From positions 372,001 to 436,000 of the forward strand of contig NZ_JAJIRO010000004.1 in assembly GCF_025717535.1 (NCBI RefSeq): DNA of 64,000 nt. The letters are read 5' to 3'. A program made the position numbers and the translations under genes. Under the pieces are notes generated by a model. That model had not been told where the DNA came from and searched no databases. It was given only the letters and a program-made list of their open reading frames with translations. This stretch comes from Paucibacter sp. Y2R2-4 (GTDB lineage Bacteria > Pseudomonadota > Gammaproteobacteria > Burkholderiales > Burkholderiaceae_C). This document shows, in pieces, positions 35,659-44,701 of this stretch. Within the stretch, counting starts at the first letter, position 1. Each line of letters starts with the position of its first letter.

Positions 35659-36918
35659 TTACTCGGTGTACATCGCCGCGTACTTGGCGCCGAAGTACAA
35701 GATGAAGGCATAGCAAGCGGCCGGCAGCAAGAAGGACATCTGCACGCCCAGGCTGTCGGCCAAAGCGCCTTGCGCAAAGGGAACCAAGGCGCCGCCGACG
35801 ATGGCCATGCACAGAATGCCCGAGCCTTGGCCGGTGTACTTGCCCAGGCCGTTCAGCGCCATGCTGAAGATGGTCGGGAACATGATGGAGTTGCAAAGAC
35901 CCACCGACAAAATGGCCCACATCGCCACCGTGCCCTTGCCGAACACCGCCGTCGACACCAAAGCAATCGCCAACAAGGAATTGAAGGCCAAAGTCTTGCC
36001 CGGGCTGACCGAACGCATCACCGCAAAGCCGATGAAACGACCCACCATGGCGCCACCCCAGTAGATGCTGACATAACTGGCAGCATCCGCGTGAGACAGC
36101 GAGGCGATGTGCGACTCGCCCAAGAAGTTCACCAAGAAGCTGCCAATGCTGACCTCGGCGCCCACATACAAAAAGATGCCAATCGCGCCCAGCACCAAAT
36201 GGCGGTGCGACCAGGCCGAGCCATGGCCTTCACCGGGCAAGGCCACATCTTCGCTGTCAGCAATCTGCGGCAGCTTGGCGGCCCAGAACAAAACGGCCAG
36301 CAAAACCAAGGCAGCCGCCAAGCCCAGATAGGGGCCGCGCACGCTAGCCGCATCGGAGGCCACGCCCACGGCCGACAAAATCAACATGCCGCCCACGGCC
36401 GGGCCGATGGTGGTGCCCAGCGAGTTGAAAGCCTGGGTGAGCGTTAAACGGCTGGATGCCGTGCGGGCTGGGCCGAGCACGGTCACATAAGGGTTGGCGG
36501 CCACCTGCAAGACCGTGATGCCCGAGGCCAGCACAAAGAAAGCGAACAGGAACAAGGCATAACCGCTGGACGAAGCGGGATAGAACAAGGCGCAGCCGGT
36601 GGCAGCAATCAGCAAGCCGGTCACCGCCCCCTTTTGATAACCAATGCGCCGAATCAAGGCGCCGGCCGGCAGCGAGACGATGAAGTAAGCGCCAAAGAAG
36701 CAGAACTGCACCAGCATCGCCTGCACATAAGTGAGGGTGTAGATGGCCTTCAGGTGCGGGATCAAGACGTCGTTCAGCGAGGTGATCAGCCCCCACATGA
36801 AAAACAGCAGGGTCACGATGATCAGCGGGCTGGTATTGCTTGCCCCAACTTGCGCTCCGTCCCCGCCTCCCTCCTGTTGCGGCGCGAGGCTCGCGCTCTT
36901 ATGTGCCATGTTTGCCAT
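35659..36918 (-). CDS. FucP-type major facilitator sugar transporter
   Basis: 419 residues with 12 expected helices. The FHS (fucose/glucose/galactose) group marks are [40 protein letters not shown], and [14 protein letters not shown]. These are proton symporters for hexoses. Given the mannosidases upstream and the mannose-to-fructose enzymes, mannose, fructose or glucose is the likely substrate. AGGAG lies eight bases before ATG 36918. A run of five TTCG tetramers lies about 50 bases upstream. It is the last gene of the minus-strand locus, 93 bases after the GH92 gene. Confidence 0.92.
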   Translation of the reverse strand: MANMAHKSASLAPQQEGGGDGAQVGASNTSPLIIVTLLFFMWGLITSLNDVLIPHLKAIYTLTYVQAMLVQFCFFGAYFIVSLPAGALIRRIGYQKGAVTGLLIAATGCALFYPASSSGYALFLFAFFVLASGITVLQVAANPYVTVLGPARTASSRLTLTQAFNSLGTTIGPAVGGMLILSAVGVASDAASVRGPYLGLAAALVLLAVLFWAAKLPQIADSEDVALPGEGHGSAWSHRHLVLGAIGIFLYVGAEVSIGSFLVNFLGESHIASLSHADAASYVSIYWGGAMVGRFIGFAVMRSVSPGKTLAFNSLLAIALVSTAVFGKGTVAMWAILSVGLCNSIMFPTIFSMALNGLGKYTGQGSGILCMAIVGGALVPFAQGALADSLGVQMSFLLPAACYAFILYFGAKYAAMYTE

Positions 36919-36963
36919 CTTGTCTCCTGGAATTGAAATGCTCGGTCAATCGTTGTTGGATCG

Positions 36964-36991
36964 GTCGTTCGTTCGTTCGTTCGTTCGCTCG
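36964..36991. repeat. (TTCG)5 tetranucleotide tract before the MFS gene
   Basis: Five perfect TTCG copies at 36968-36987, flanked by the near-copies GTCG and CTCG. It lies 50 bases upstream of the MFS start and 20 after the GH92 stop. Tetranucleotide runs like this can change copy number and so alter promoter or leader spacing. Confidence 0.75.
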
Positions 36992-37011
36992 CCTGGCCGC
37001 AGGCTTGCACT

Positions 37012-39492
37012 TTAGGGTGCAATGCCCGCGGGCGGATGGGGCAATTCCCTTCCCTTGGTTCCCCAGCCTTGCGGATCGGGCTGCGCTGACAGCTCGAAGC
37101 TCAGAGTATCGGCGGCCTGCAACTGCTCCCAGTCCAACCACACTTGCTTGTGCGCACTGCCGCCCCAGCGCACCGACTTCACAAAGCGGTGCTCGCCCGG
37201 CTTGGCCTCGGCGGCGTTGATGCGCAGGGTCCGCCCCGGCGCCAGGTCAATCTCGGCGCGAGCAAAGCGCGGCGCATGCAGCAAGAAGCGGCCGCTGCCG
37301 GGTGTGTCGGGGTAGAGGCCCAGGGCGCTGAACAAATACCAGGCGGACATGGTGCCCAGATCGTCGTTGCCGGTCACACCATTGGGTGCATTGCCAAACA
37401 GAGTTTCGGCCGCGCGCAGCACCGTGGTGGTCTTCCAGGGTTGACCGAGCAAGGTATAGACCCAAGGCGTGTGCAGATCAGGTTCATTGTTAGGGTTGTA
37501 GCGGAACTGGCTGTAATAGCTGTAGGGCCCAACGACCCAGGACTTGCGCACGGCTGTCGCGGGGTCCGCCAGCAAGGCGGGGTAGTCGAAGAAGTGATCC
37601 AGGCGTTGTGCCGCTTGCTCCTGCCCGCCCATGGCCTCCACGAGGCCAGGAATGTCCTGACGCACCAACCACTGGTACTGCCAAGCCGTGCCTTCGTGAA
37701 AACCACGCTCCGAGCGCGGGTCATAGCCGCCGTTTGCCAACGTCACCTCGCTGAACCAAGTTCCATCGGCCAGGCGCGGGCGCGGGAAGCCGCGCTGGCC
37801 AGTCGGGGCGTCTTGCACCTGCGCGTCCCAGACCTTGCGCCAATTTAGGGCGCGCTGATCCAGCAATTGCGCATCCTTCTTGTGGCCGAGTGCACGGGCC
37901 ATCTGGGCCAGCGAAGCATCGGCCAGCGAATACTCCAGCGTGGCCGAGGCGCCATGGTGCGGGTCCACGTCCATGCCCTTGGCTGGATAGCTGCGGTCAT
38001 ACTGAACAAAGCCCTGACTCAGATAGCTGGGGTTGCCGGCCCGGCCCTCGGGGCGCAGCAGCTTGCGCGGCACGCCAAAAGCGTTCTCGCGCAGGGCGGC
38101 ATAAGCCTCTTGCTCACGGCCTTTCAGCGCCCCATAACGCCAAAGATCGACGAGGAAAGGCGTGACCGGGTCACCGGTCATGATGTTGGTGTCGAAGTTG
38201 GCATAGCCCCAACGAGGCAGCCAGCCGCCTTGCTCGCGAATCTTCAGCACCGAGTTGGCGATGTCGCGGGCGCGCCCCGGGCGCAGCAAGGCCAGCAACT
38301 GGTTTTGTGTGCGGTAGGTGTCCCAGAGCGAGAAGAACTCGTAGTAGGTCCAGTCCTTGCCTTGGTGCTTGGCGCTGTGGATGCGGTCGTCATAGCCCCG
38401 GTAGCGGCCATCGGCATCGCTGCCGGTTAGCGGCTGAAGCAGTGAGTGATAGAGCGCCGTGTAGAACACGGTGCGGTCATCCGTGCTGCCGCCCTCGATG
38501 CGCACGCTGTTCAACTCACGTTGCCAAGTCGCCTGCGACTGTCCGCGCATGGTGTCGAAACTCAGCGCTGTCCCTTGCGCCGTCAGACCTTCAGCACGCA
38601 GATTGACGCGCGCGCCTTCGGCATCCACATGCGATATGGCGCTGACCGCGGTCACCGCCGGGCTGCTCTTCAGATCAAAGCTCAGCCACATGCCATGTGG
38701 GCGGGCCTCCCCTTGTTGGCTGGGACCTTTGGCGCCGGGCCAGCCGCCGCGATCGTCCCAAATGCCGTGGGCGACAAAGGGCCGATCGAAGGTCATGCGG
38801 AACCAGGTCGTGTACTGGGCGCCGCCGCAAAAGCTCTTGGTGGTGATCCTGCCTTCAACGCTGCGGCCGTCCTCCAGCACCTTAAGTTCGCTGCCGACCA
38901 CCGAGTGTTTCTCGTTGGCCTGGCCCAAGTTCAGTAGCAAATGGCCGGCGGGCGTTCCGGCGGCAAAGGTGTAGCGCTCGGCCGCTGCGCGGGTCAGGGC
39001 TGTGGTCTCGGCGCTGATGCCGCCATAGCTGGTCAGTTGAACTTTGTAGTAACCGGCCTGGCCGATTTCTCCCTCATGGGTGTATTCAGCGGCGTAGCGT
39101 TTGTGGTCGAAGCTCTCGGCCTTGGCGGTGTCAAAGTCTCCGCCGGGGCCGATGCGCCCGGTGACGGGCAGCACCGAGAGTTGACCGCCCTGCTCCCAGC
39201 AACCTGCGCCCGACAAATAGGAATGGCCGAAACCGCGGATACGGGTGTCGCTGTAGCGCCAGCCGGCATAGTGCTCACCGGTGGGGCTGACCTGGATCAT
39301 GCCGAAAGGGGCCGAGGCGCCGGGGAAGGTGTTGCCTTCATCCTGGGTGCCGATGAAGGTGTTGACAGGCGTGGGGTTGGGGGTGGCGGCGTGCAGCAAT
39401 GCGCTTGGCAAAGCAAACAAAGCCAGCAGGCAAGTTCGCAAGTACGAAGAGTTGGCGAGGCTGCGGGCGATGGGTGGGCGCGTCCACTTCAT
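37012..39492 (-). CDS. GH92 alpha-mannosidase
   Basis: 826 residues from ATG 39492. A signal peptide (LRTCLLALFALPSALLHA) precedes the GH92 pair of domains. N-terminal family marks are NTFPGASAPFGMIQVSP and GFGHSYLSGAGC; the C-terminal catalytic barrel holds the acidic GNDDLGTMSAWYLF motif and LGLYPDTPGSG. GH92 enzymes are calcium-dependent exo-alpha-mannosidases (mostly alpha-1,2 or alpha-1,3) acting on N-glycan mannose. The open frame runs upstream to 39774 through an inverted-repeat element; TTG 39774 or ATG 39756 (with GAGGGG nine bases before) would add 88-94 residues before the signal peptide, so the real start is uncertain. The best ribosome site near 39492 is weak. The operon context and the signal peptide favour 39492. 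Confidence 0.93.
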   Translation of the reverse strand: MKWTRPPIARSLANSSYLRTCLLALFALPSALLHAATPNPTPVNTFIGTQDEGNTFPGASAPFGMIQVSPTGEHYAGWRYSDTRIRGFGHSYLSGAGCWEQGGQLSVLPVTGRIGPGGDFDTAKAESFDHKRYAAEYTHEGEIGQAGYYKVQLTSYGGISAETTALTRAAAERYTFAAGTPAGHLLLNLGQANEKHSVVGSELKVLEDGRSVEGRITTKSFCGGAQYTTWFRMTFDRPFVAHGIWDDRGGWPGAKGPSQQGEARPHGMWLSFDLKSSPAVTAVSAISHVDAEGARVNLRAEGLTAQGTALSFDTMRGQSQATWQRELNSVRIEGGSTDDRTVFYTALYHSLLQPLTGSDADGRYRGYDDRIHSAKHQGKDWTYYEFFSLWDTYRTQNQLLALLRPGRARDIANSVLKIREQGGWLPRWGYANFDTNIMTGDPVTPFLVDLWRYGALKGREQEAYAALRENAFGVPRKLLRPEGRAGNPSYLSQGFVQYDRSYPAKGMDVDPHHGASATLEYSLADASLAQMARALGHKKDAQLLDQRALNWRKVWDAQVQDAPTGQRGFPRPRLADGTWFSEVTLANGGYDPRSERGFHEGTAWQYQWLVRQDIPGLVEAMGGQEQAAQRLDHFFDYPALLADPATAVRKSWVVGPYSYYSQFRYNPNNEPDLHTPWVYTLLGQPWKTTTVLRAAETLFGNAPNGVTGNDDLGTMSAWYLFSALGLYPDTPGSGRFLLHAPRFARAEIDLAPGRTLRINAAEAKPGEHRFVKSVRWGGSAHKQVWLDWEQLQAADTLSFELSAQPDPQGWGTKGRELPHPPAGIAP

Positions 39493-39700
39493 GTCCCCCG
39501 TCCGCTGCGCGGCCTCCTCCTTTACTTCCGTGGCCGCACCCACCCACCACCCGCCGCGATCCACCACTTCCCTATTCGGAAAACCATGGCTCATCGCTCC
39601 CGCGAAGCAGGCTGGCGGTGCGCCCCTGCGACGTAAGTAAAGGAGGAGGCCGCGCAGCGGACGGGGGACATGGAGTCGCAGGGGTGCGCCGGCAGCCTGC
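39490..39700. repeat. Alternating inverted-repeat element at the GH92 5' end
   Basis: Arm A, 38 bases, at 39490-39527 is the exact reverse complement of A' at 39635-39672. Arm B, 25 bases, at 39607-39631 pairs with B' at 39676-39700 at 22 of 25 positions. The order A-B-A'-B' means the two stems cannot form together in a simple fold. The first arm includes the likely GH92 start codon, and the frame stays open through the element. Confidence 0.85.
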
Positions 39701-39770
39701 GACTCAGGCGCCAGCACCCTTGGCTGCGGCGCTTGGTGATGTTTGAACTCGGTCATCTTTAGCCCCTCAC

Positions 39771-41240
39771 TCAACGCGCCTGCACTGGCGCCGTCAAGCG
39801 CAGCGGATGGGCTTCGGTATTGAAAGTGACCGCGTCAAAGTCCAGAGCAGACTTCGGCGCGAACAACAGATAGAAGTACTTGAAAGTCTCGGCAAAAACA
39901 AAACTCTCCATCGAGTCTTCTTGCACCTTGGTGCGCACATCCTTCAGTGCGGCATAGCCCGCTTCGCTGCGGCAGTAGCGCACAAAGGCTTCGAAGAACT
40001 CACGACCCATGGCGCGGTAGCGAGAATCGCCGGTGTAGTGATGCAGGTAGTAGGCCGACTCGACGATCTCGGGGCGCAGCGCATATTCGGGCGACAGAAC
40101 CTTCATGCGACGGTAGTCCATGGACTCGGGCTCAATGCCGTGCAGGCGCCACATGCGCAGGCCAGACTCTTGCAGCTTCTTGGCGCGCGGCACATCGCCG
40201 CCCAAGGCCAGCAGGGCCGGCATGAAGGCGTCCAGCGCGCCGTACTGCGTCTTGGTGCGGCGGCCGGTGTTCATATCGGCGTGGCCATACCAAAAGCCGG
40301 TTTTTGTCTCCTCACCCAGCACCTTGTTGACACCGGCAATGCTGTGGTCCCACATGGTTTTGCATTCCGCATCACCAAACAGTCGCCAGCATTTGTACAA
40401 ATACTCGTAGTAGGAATCGATGCCGCCGCCGATGTGCGCATCGGTGCGCTCCCAACGGCCAGTTTCCACATTGATGGCCGAGCCCACCACGCCATCCGCT
40501 GAGGCGCGGCGGTAGGTTTCAACCAGCGCACGCTTGGCCTTCTCAAAGTAGATGGGCTGGCCAGTCAGCTGACTCAACATGCCGAACTCAAGAATCAGCG
40601 TGCCGGTTTCGGCCGGGTTGCTGACCTTGCCGCTGACCTTGCCGGTGCGCAGATTCACATGGGTATAGGGCAGACCGGTGGGCGACTCGAAGACCGGCAG
40701 CAGGCGCTTGCCCAGGTCCTCGGCCTTGGCCAATAGGCGGGCATCTCCACTGAGTTGGTAGGCAGAAATCAGGCCCCCCAGCAAGCGAATGGTGATCTCG
40801 AAGTTCTGCACCGGCATGTCTTGGTCAAAAGACAGCTGGCTGGCGATCAGTTCGCGCGCTTCGTCAGACTCTTCCTTGAGACCCATCAGCAGCAGCGTGC
40901 TGAGCGCATCCACCGGCGTCATCAAGAGCGAGGCCGAATACCAGTCGTGGCCCTTCTTGCTCAGGGGCTTGAGCGCGTCATGACCCCAGGCGTATTGCTT
41001 GTAGCCTTTCCAAGCGTGCTGGGCTTCTTCCTTGACACGCTGGGCCAGCACGGCCGACTCGGCCTCGGTGACGGGTTGGAGCGCAGCCATCTTTGCGGAA
41101 GACGCGGAAGCAGTGTTTGCCGCTGTGGCCAAGACCGGCAGCACAGCCAAAGCCGCAACACACAAGCCCTTCAGCGCGAATCGAATCGGGCGAGCGGAGG
41201 AGGAGGACGAAGAAGGGCGGAGCGATGAATGTTGACTCAT
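39771..41240 (-). CDS. GH47 alpha-1,2-mannosidase
   Basis: 489 residues. A signal peptide (long Ser-rich n-region, then GLCVAALAVLPVLATA). GH47 marks run through the chain: GGGIDSYYEYLYK, LRPEIVESAYYLHHYTGD, ESFVFAETFKYFYLLF and the terminal FNTEAHPL with the calcium-ligand threonine. GH47 enzymes are inverting, calcium-dependent alpha-1,2-mannosidases; the family is mainly eukaryotic (ER/Golgi N-glycan trimming) and uncommon in bacteria. It overlaps the PfkB gene by 4 bases (ATGA) and lies directly before GH92. AAAGG nine bases before the ATG supports 41240. Confidence 0.95.
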   Translation of the reverse strand: MSQHSSLRPSSSSSSARPIRFALKGLCVAALAVLPVLATAANTASASSAKMAALQPVTEAESAVLAQRVKEEAQHAWKGYKQYAWGHDALKPLSKKGHDWYSASLLMTPVDALSTLLLMGLKEESDEARELIASQLSFDQDMPVQNFEITIRLLGGLISAYQLSGDARLLAKAEDLGKRLLPVFESPTGLPYTHVNLRTGKVSGKVSNPAETGTLILEFGMLSQLTGQPIYFEKAKRALVETYRRASADGVVGSAINVETGRWERTDAHIGGGIDSYYEYLYKCWRLFGDAECKTMWDHSIAGVNKVLGEETKTGFWYGHADMNTGRRTKTQYGALDAFMPALLALGGDVPRAKKLQESGLRMWRLHGIEPESMDYRRMKVLSPEYALRPEIVESAYYLHHYTGDSRYRAMGREFFEAFVRYCRSEAGYAALKDVRTKVQEDSMESFVFAETFKYFYLLFAPKSALDFDAVTFNTEAHPLRLTAPVQAR

Positions 41241-42175
41241 GATGAAACCTTTGTTGCTTCAAGCATCTCGAACAGGCCACGCATGGCCTGTGAATCTGGA
41301 GGGGTAGCACCCGACTGCAAACAGGCGGCCGAGCCGGCGGCCAGGGCCGCGTGCAAATGGGACTGCAATGAGCGCTCGGGGTGGCGGCTCAAGCTGAAGA
41401 GCAGACCGGCCGCGCTGGCATCGCCAGCACCGACCGTGTCCACCACGGCCACGGCCGGAGCCATGGCATCGGCACGGGCCTCGCCTCGGTAAAGGCTGGC
41501 CCCCTGCCCGCCGCGGGTCAGCAGGCATAAGGTGTGTTCGGGTCTGGGGTTGAGCGCGCGCAAGCGCTGCAGCGCCTCTTCCAAGGGCAGGCCGGGGAAG
41601 AGGCCGCGCAAATCATCGTCGGAGACCTTGATCAGGTCGGCCAAGGCGGCCATGCGATGCAGCGTCGGCGTGTAGCGCTCGTCCATCACCTTGCGGAAAT
41701 TGGGGTCGTAGCTGATGGCCACGCCTTGGGCCTTCAGGCTTTCGGCCAAGGCCACCAGCTTGGCGGCCAAAGGCTCACGCGCCAGGCTGATGCCGCCGAA
41801 GTGAGCCCAACGCAGGCCAGACGACCAGCCGGCGGGCAAGGCCTGCGCATCGAAGTAGAGGTCGGCGCTGTCATCGCCGATGAAGAAGTAACGCGGCGGC
41901 TCACCCTGCTCAACCATGGCCAGCAAGGGCGAACGCTCCACACGCTGCAGCAGTCGCAGGTCCAGGCCCACCGCCTCGCTGGCCGCCCACAGTTCATCGC
42001 CAAAGCGGTCTGCACTGATGGCCCCGGCAAAGGCGGTGCGCTCGCCCAAGGCCGCCAGAGCGCGGGCCACGTTCCAAACCGAACCTCCGACGCGCGCGAC
42101 CCAGTGCTCCTGGCCCTGGTGGATCATGTCGGTGAGCGCCTCGCCGGCACAGAGCATCAGAGGCGCGTCATGCAT
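41237..42175 (-). CDS. PfkB-family sugar kinase (probable fructokinase)
   Basis: 312 residues. Ribokinase fold: GEALTDMI at the start, GGSVWNVARALAALG (substrate-binding Gly pair), SYDPNFRKVM in the middle, and DTVGAGDASAAGLLF with the catalytic Asp. PfkB enzymes phosphorylate fructose, ribose or ketosugars. Because it overlaps an AGE-type isomerase gene (8 bases) and a mannosidase gene (4 bases), fructose to fructose-6-phosphate is the most sensible reaction. A mannokinase role is possible. Confidence 0.9.
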   Translation of the reverse strand: MHDAPLMLCAGEALTDMIHQGQEHWVARVGGSVWNVARALAALGERTAFAGAISADRFGDELWAASEAVGLDLRLLQRVERSPLLAMVEQGEPPRYFFIGDDSADLYFDAQALPAGWSSGLRWAHFGGISLAREPLAAKLVALAESLKAQGVAISYDPNFRKVMDERYTPTLHRMAALADLIKVSDDDLRGLFPGLPLEEALQRLRALNPRPEHTLCLLTRGGQGASLYRGEARADAMAPAVAVVDTVGAGDASAAGLLFSLSRHPERSLQSHLHAALAAGSAACLQSGATPPDSQAMRGLFEMLEATKVSS

Positions 42176-43397
42176 GGCCGGGGCCCTCGTCCAACACCGC
42201 GGCGATGTCGTAGCAAGCGCCCATGGTGTGATAGTCCACCTTGCCGGCAGGGCTCTTCTCGTCGCTGTACTTGCGGTTTTGCGAATCCAGAATGCGGAAC
42301 CAGGCGCCGTGCTGATGGTCGACGAAATGCGTCCAGCTGTAGGCCCAGAGGCGCTGGTACCAATCCCAGTAATAGGGATGATTGGTGCGCTGCGCCAGCA
42401 AGGCCGCTGCGGCGGCGCTTTCGGCCTGCACCCAGAAGTATTTGTCTGAGTCGCACACGCTGAGGTCAGGGGCGAGCGAGTAGCACAGGCCGCCGCGCTT
42501 GGCGTCCCAGCCCTTTTCCATCGCCACCTTGAACAGTCGCTCGGCCGTTGGGCGCGCCCAGCTCAAGTCCTTTTCCAGCACCGCGCCGCGGGCCTCCAAA
42601 AGAATGAGCAGCTTGGACCACTCGGTGAAGTGCCCAGGCTGATAGCCCCAGGGCCGGAAGAGATGGGCCGGGTCATCGATATTGAACAACCAGTTCGGCT
42701 GCCACTGGGCGTCGTAATGCTCCCAGATCAAGCCGCCACAGCGCTCGGCCTGGCGCTGACTGATGTTGTAGGCTACGGTGTAAGCGCGCTCCAGATAACG
42801 CTGATCTCCCGTGGCTTGGTGCGCGGCCAGCAGCGCTTCGCAAGCATGCATATTGGCGTTTTGTCCGCGGTAGCTGGAGCGCTCACTCCAGTCGCGACTG
42901 GCTTCGTCGGAGTAGAGGCCGGCCTGCTCATCCCAGAAGCAATGCTCCATCATCTCGAAAGCTTCTGCCACCCAGGGGCGAGCTTCCTCCAAGCCCGCCA
43001 TCAAGGCGTGCGAGTAAGCCAGCAGCACAAAGGCCTGGCCATAGGCGTGCTGCGTGCCGTCCAGCACCTCGGCCTTGCCGTCTTGCCAGTTCAGCAGCCA
43101 GGTGTAGCCGCCGCAAACTTGGTCCCGATGCGCCTCGCGCAAGAATCGCAGCGCGTGCTTGAGGCCGTCCAGATAGGCCGGGTCGCCAAAGTGGCGGTAA
43201 GCCATTGCATAGGTGAACACAAAGCGGGTGCTGCTGACCAGATGCCGCTGCTGCGCGTCATAGACCGTCCCGTTGTCCTTGAAGAAGTGATACATGCCGC
43301 CGCTGGGGTCGATGCAGCGCGGGTGATAGAAGCTCATGCTGTGTTGAGCATGGGCGAGCAGCGCCGCCCGAGAGCGGAAGTCGGGGAAATTGAACAT
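42168..43397 (-). CDS. AGE-family aldose-ketose isomerase (probable mannose isomerase)
   Basis: 409 residues, cytosolic. N-acylglucosamine 2-epimerase superfamily, an alpha6/alpha6 barrel: HPRCIDPSGGMYHFF, LVSSTRFVFTYAMAYRHFGD, LLNWQDGKAEVLDGTQHAYGQAFVLLA, and GHFTEWSKLLILLE, all typical of YihS/mannose isomerase-like members. Active histidines are probably those of TQHAYG, PGHFTEW and HTMG. The superfamily also includes GlcNAc and cellobiose epimerases, but the neighbouring mannosidases and PfkB kinase favour mannose to fructose. It lies 37 bases after lacI. Confidence 0.88.
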   Translation of the reverse strand: MFNFPDFRSRAALLAHAQHSMSFYHPRCIDPSGGMYHFFKDNGTVYDAQQRHLVSSTRFVFTYAMAYRHFGDPAYLDGLKHALRFLREAHRDQVCGGYTWLLNWQDGKAEVLDGTQHAYGQAFVLLAYSHALMAGLEEARPWVAEAFEMMEHCFWDEQAGLYSDEASRDWSERSSYRGQNANMHACEALLAAHQATGDQRYLERAYTVAYNISQRQAERCGGLIWEHYDAQWQPNWLFNIDDPAHLFRPWGYQPGHFTEWSKLLILLEARGAVLEKDLSWARPTAERLFKVAMEKGWDAKRGGLCYSLAPDLSVCDSDKYFWVQAESAAAAALLAQRTNHPYYWDWYQRLWAYSWTHFVDHQHGAWFRILDSQNRKYSDEKSPAGKVDYHTMGACYDIAAVLDEGPGHA

Positions 43398-43434
43398 GGT
43401 GAATGGAAGGGTTAGGGGCGCGTCGTCTGTTTGA

Positions 43435-44424
43435 CTAGTCGTCGCAACTGCTTTCCCGCACGATCATTTCGACCGGCAGGATCATCTCGGCGGGCGGCTC
43501 ATCCGGTTTGAGTCGCAAGAGCAACTCAACCCCGGCGGTGCCCAAGGCCTCTTTGTCAACGCGCACCGTGCTCAGCGGCGGCGAGGCCACGGCCGCATTG
43601 CTGATGTCGTCGAAGCCGACGACCATGATGTCGGAGGGAATCTTCAGGCCTTCATTCAGGCAGGTCTTCATGGCCACCAGGGCGGTGCTGTCGTTGTAGC
43701 AAAACACAGCGTCCGGCCGCTTGGGCAGGCTCAGCAGACTGCGCATGGCCTCCACCACGCCCTCGTCGCCCTCGCCCATGGTTGGGACGATGACCTCCAG
43801 GTCGGGGTCGGCATGCACCTTGGCCTCAAACAGGGCGCGGCGAAAGCCCTTGTTGCGCTGCTGAATGCTGTAGTGCGCCAAGGAGCCCGAGAGCATCGCA
43901 ATACGACGCCGCCCGCTGCGCAAGAGGTGGCGTGTGGCGAGGTAGCCGCCCAGCGCGTTGTCCGGGTTGATCGATGAGAAACCGCGGCGCTGCATGTCCA
44001 CCAGCACCATGGGCTTGCCAGTTAGCATCAAGGCGCGCAAGACCTCGGGCTCGAAGAAGCCGGCACACAAAATCGCATCGGGCTGGTGCACCCGCACCTG
44101 TTCCAGAACCGGCTCGGCCGGGCCTACGACGATGAAAGACAGCGCGATGCCCTCGCGCCGGCAAGCCTCTTCCGCGCCGTGCAGCACTGGTGAGAAGAAG
44201 GGGCTGGAGGCCAAGGTGTTGTGCTGGCTGTGCAGCAAGAAGGCAATGCGACGGATGCGCCCCTTCTTCAGTTGCGAGAAGTCATAACCCAGGCGCAAAG
44301 CGGCATCGCGCACCTTGTTGCGGGTGACCTCGGTCATGCCGGCCTGATTCTTCAAGGCGCGCGACACCGTGCCGATCGACAAGCCCGTGGCTTCTGCGAT
44401 ATCGCGGATGGTGACCTGGCTCAC
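43435..44424 (-). CDS. LacI-family transcriptional regulator of the glycan locus
   Basis: 329 residues. Helix-turn-helix with hinge at residues 1-55 (VTIRDIAEATGLSIGTVSRALKN and TRNKVRDAALRLGYDFSQL), then a periplasmic-binding-protein-like effector domain with PDAVFCYNDSTALVAMKTC and VVGFDDISNAA. Upstream are two GTTTAnTAAAC-like palindromes at 44518 and 44654; the same motif occurs three times in the receptor/ROK-kinase spacer. So it probably represses itself, the downstream AGE-PfkB-GH47-GH92 genes, the receptor and the kinase. The effector is likely mannose or a derivative. Confidence 0.95.
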   Translation of the reverse strand: MSQVTIRDIAEATGLSIGTVSRALKNQAGMTEVTRNKVRDAALRLGYDFSQLKKGRIRRIAFLLHSQHNTLASSPFFSPVLHGAEEACRREGIALSFIVVGPAEPVLEQVRVHQPDAILCAGFFEPEVLRALMLTGKPMVLVDMQRRGFSSINPDNALGGYLATRHLLRSGRRRIAMLSGSLAHYSIQQRNKGFRRALFEAKVHADPDLEVIVPTMGEGDEGVVEAMRSLLSLPKRPDAVFCYNDSTALVAMKTCLNEGLKIPSDIMVVGFDDISNAAVASPPLSTVRVDKEALGTAGVELLLRLKPDEPPAEMILPVEMIVRESSCDD

Positions 44425-44517
44425 AGCGGCGCCTCCTGGCGAGCAGAGCGCTCAAGCCGAGAGGACTGCGCTTGGCTCAGCAGCGAAATCAAGTGCATCG
44501 GGTGTCTCCGGTGTTCG

Positions 44518-44528
44518 GTTTATTAAAC
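44518..44528. promoter_or_regulatory. LacI-type operator, site 1
   Basis: GTTTATTAAAC, a perfect 11-base palindrome with centre T, 94 bases upstream of the lacI start. It matches the motif at four other sites in the locus. Confidence 0.75.
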
Positions 44529-44653
44529 GAATCTTGTGGTGCTTCTGGACGCGATCTGACGCTTGTTTGCCGCGTCATTTCATAGGTACGTTTTATATCT
44601 GCCGGCTTTTTTGGCGTCAATCAAAGCGCTCGAATTGGCGCTTTTTTAGGATG

Positions 44654-44664
44654 TTTTACTAAAC
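44654..44664. promoter_or_regulatory. LacI-type operator, site 2
   Basis: TTTTACTAAAC, within an AT-rich stretch between the PNGase gene and lacI. One base differs from the palindrome consensus. With site 1 it could support looping. Confidence 0.65.
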
Positions 44665-44701
44665 AAACGCAAGCCAGCGTTTTGGGGCCGAGCCAATTCG
44701 C

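Noticed and set aside
35600-35660. Three tandem AATCTGCCA-like units after the M48 gene
   Set aside because: Only two exact copies and one imperfect one; too short to call a functional repeat.
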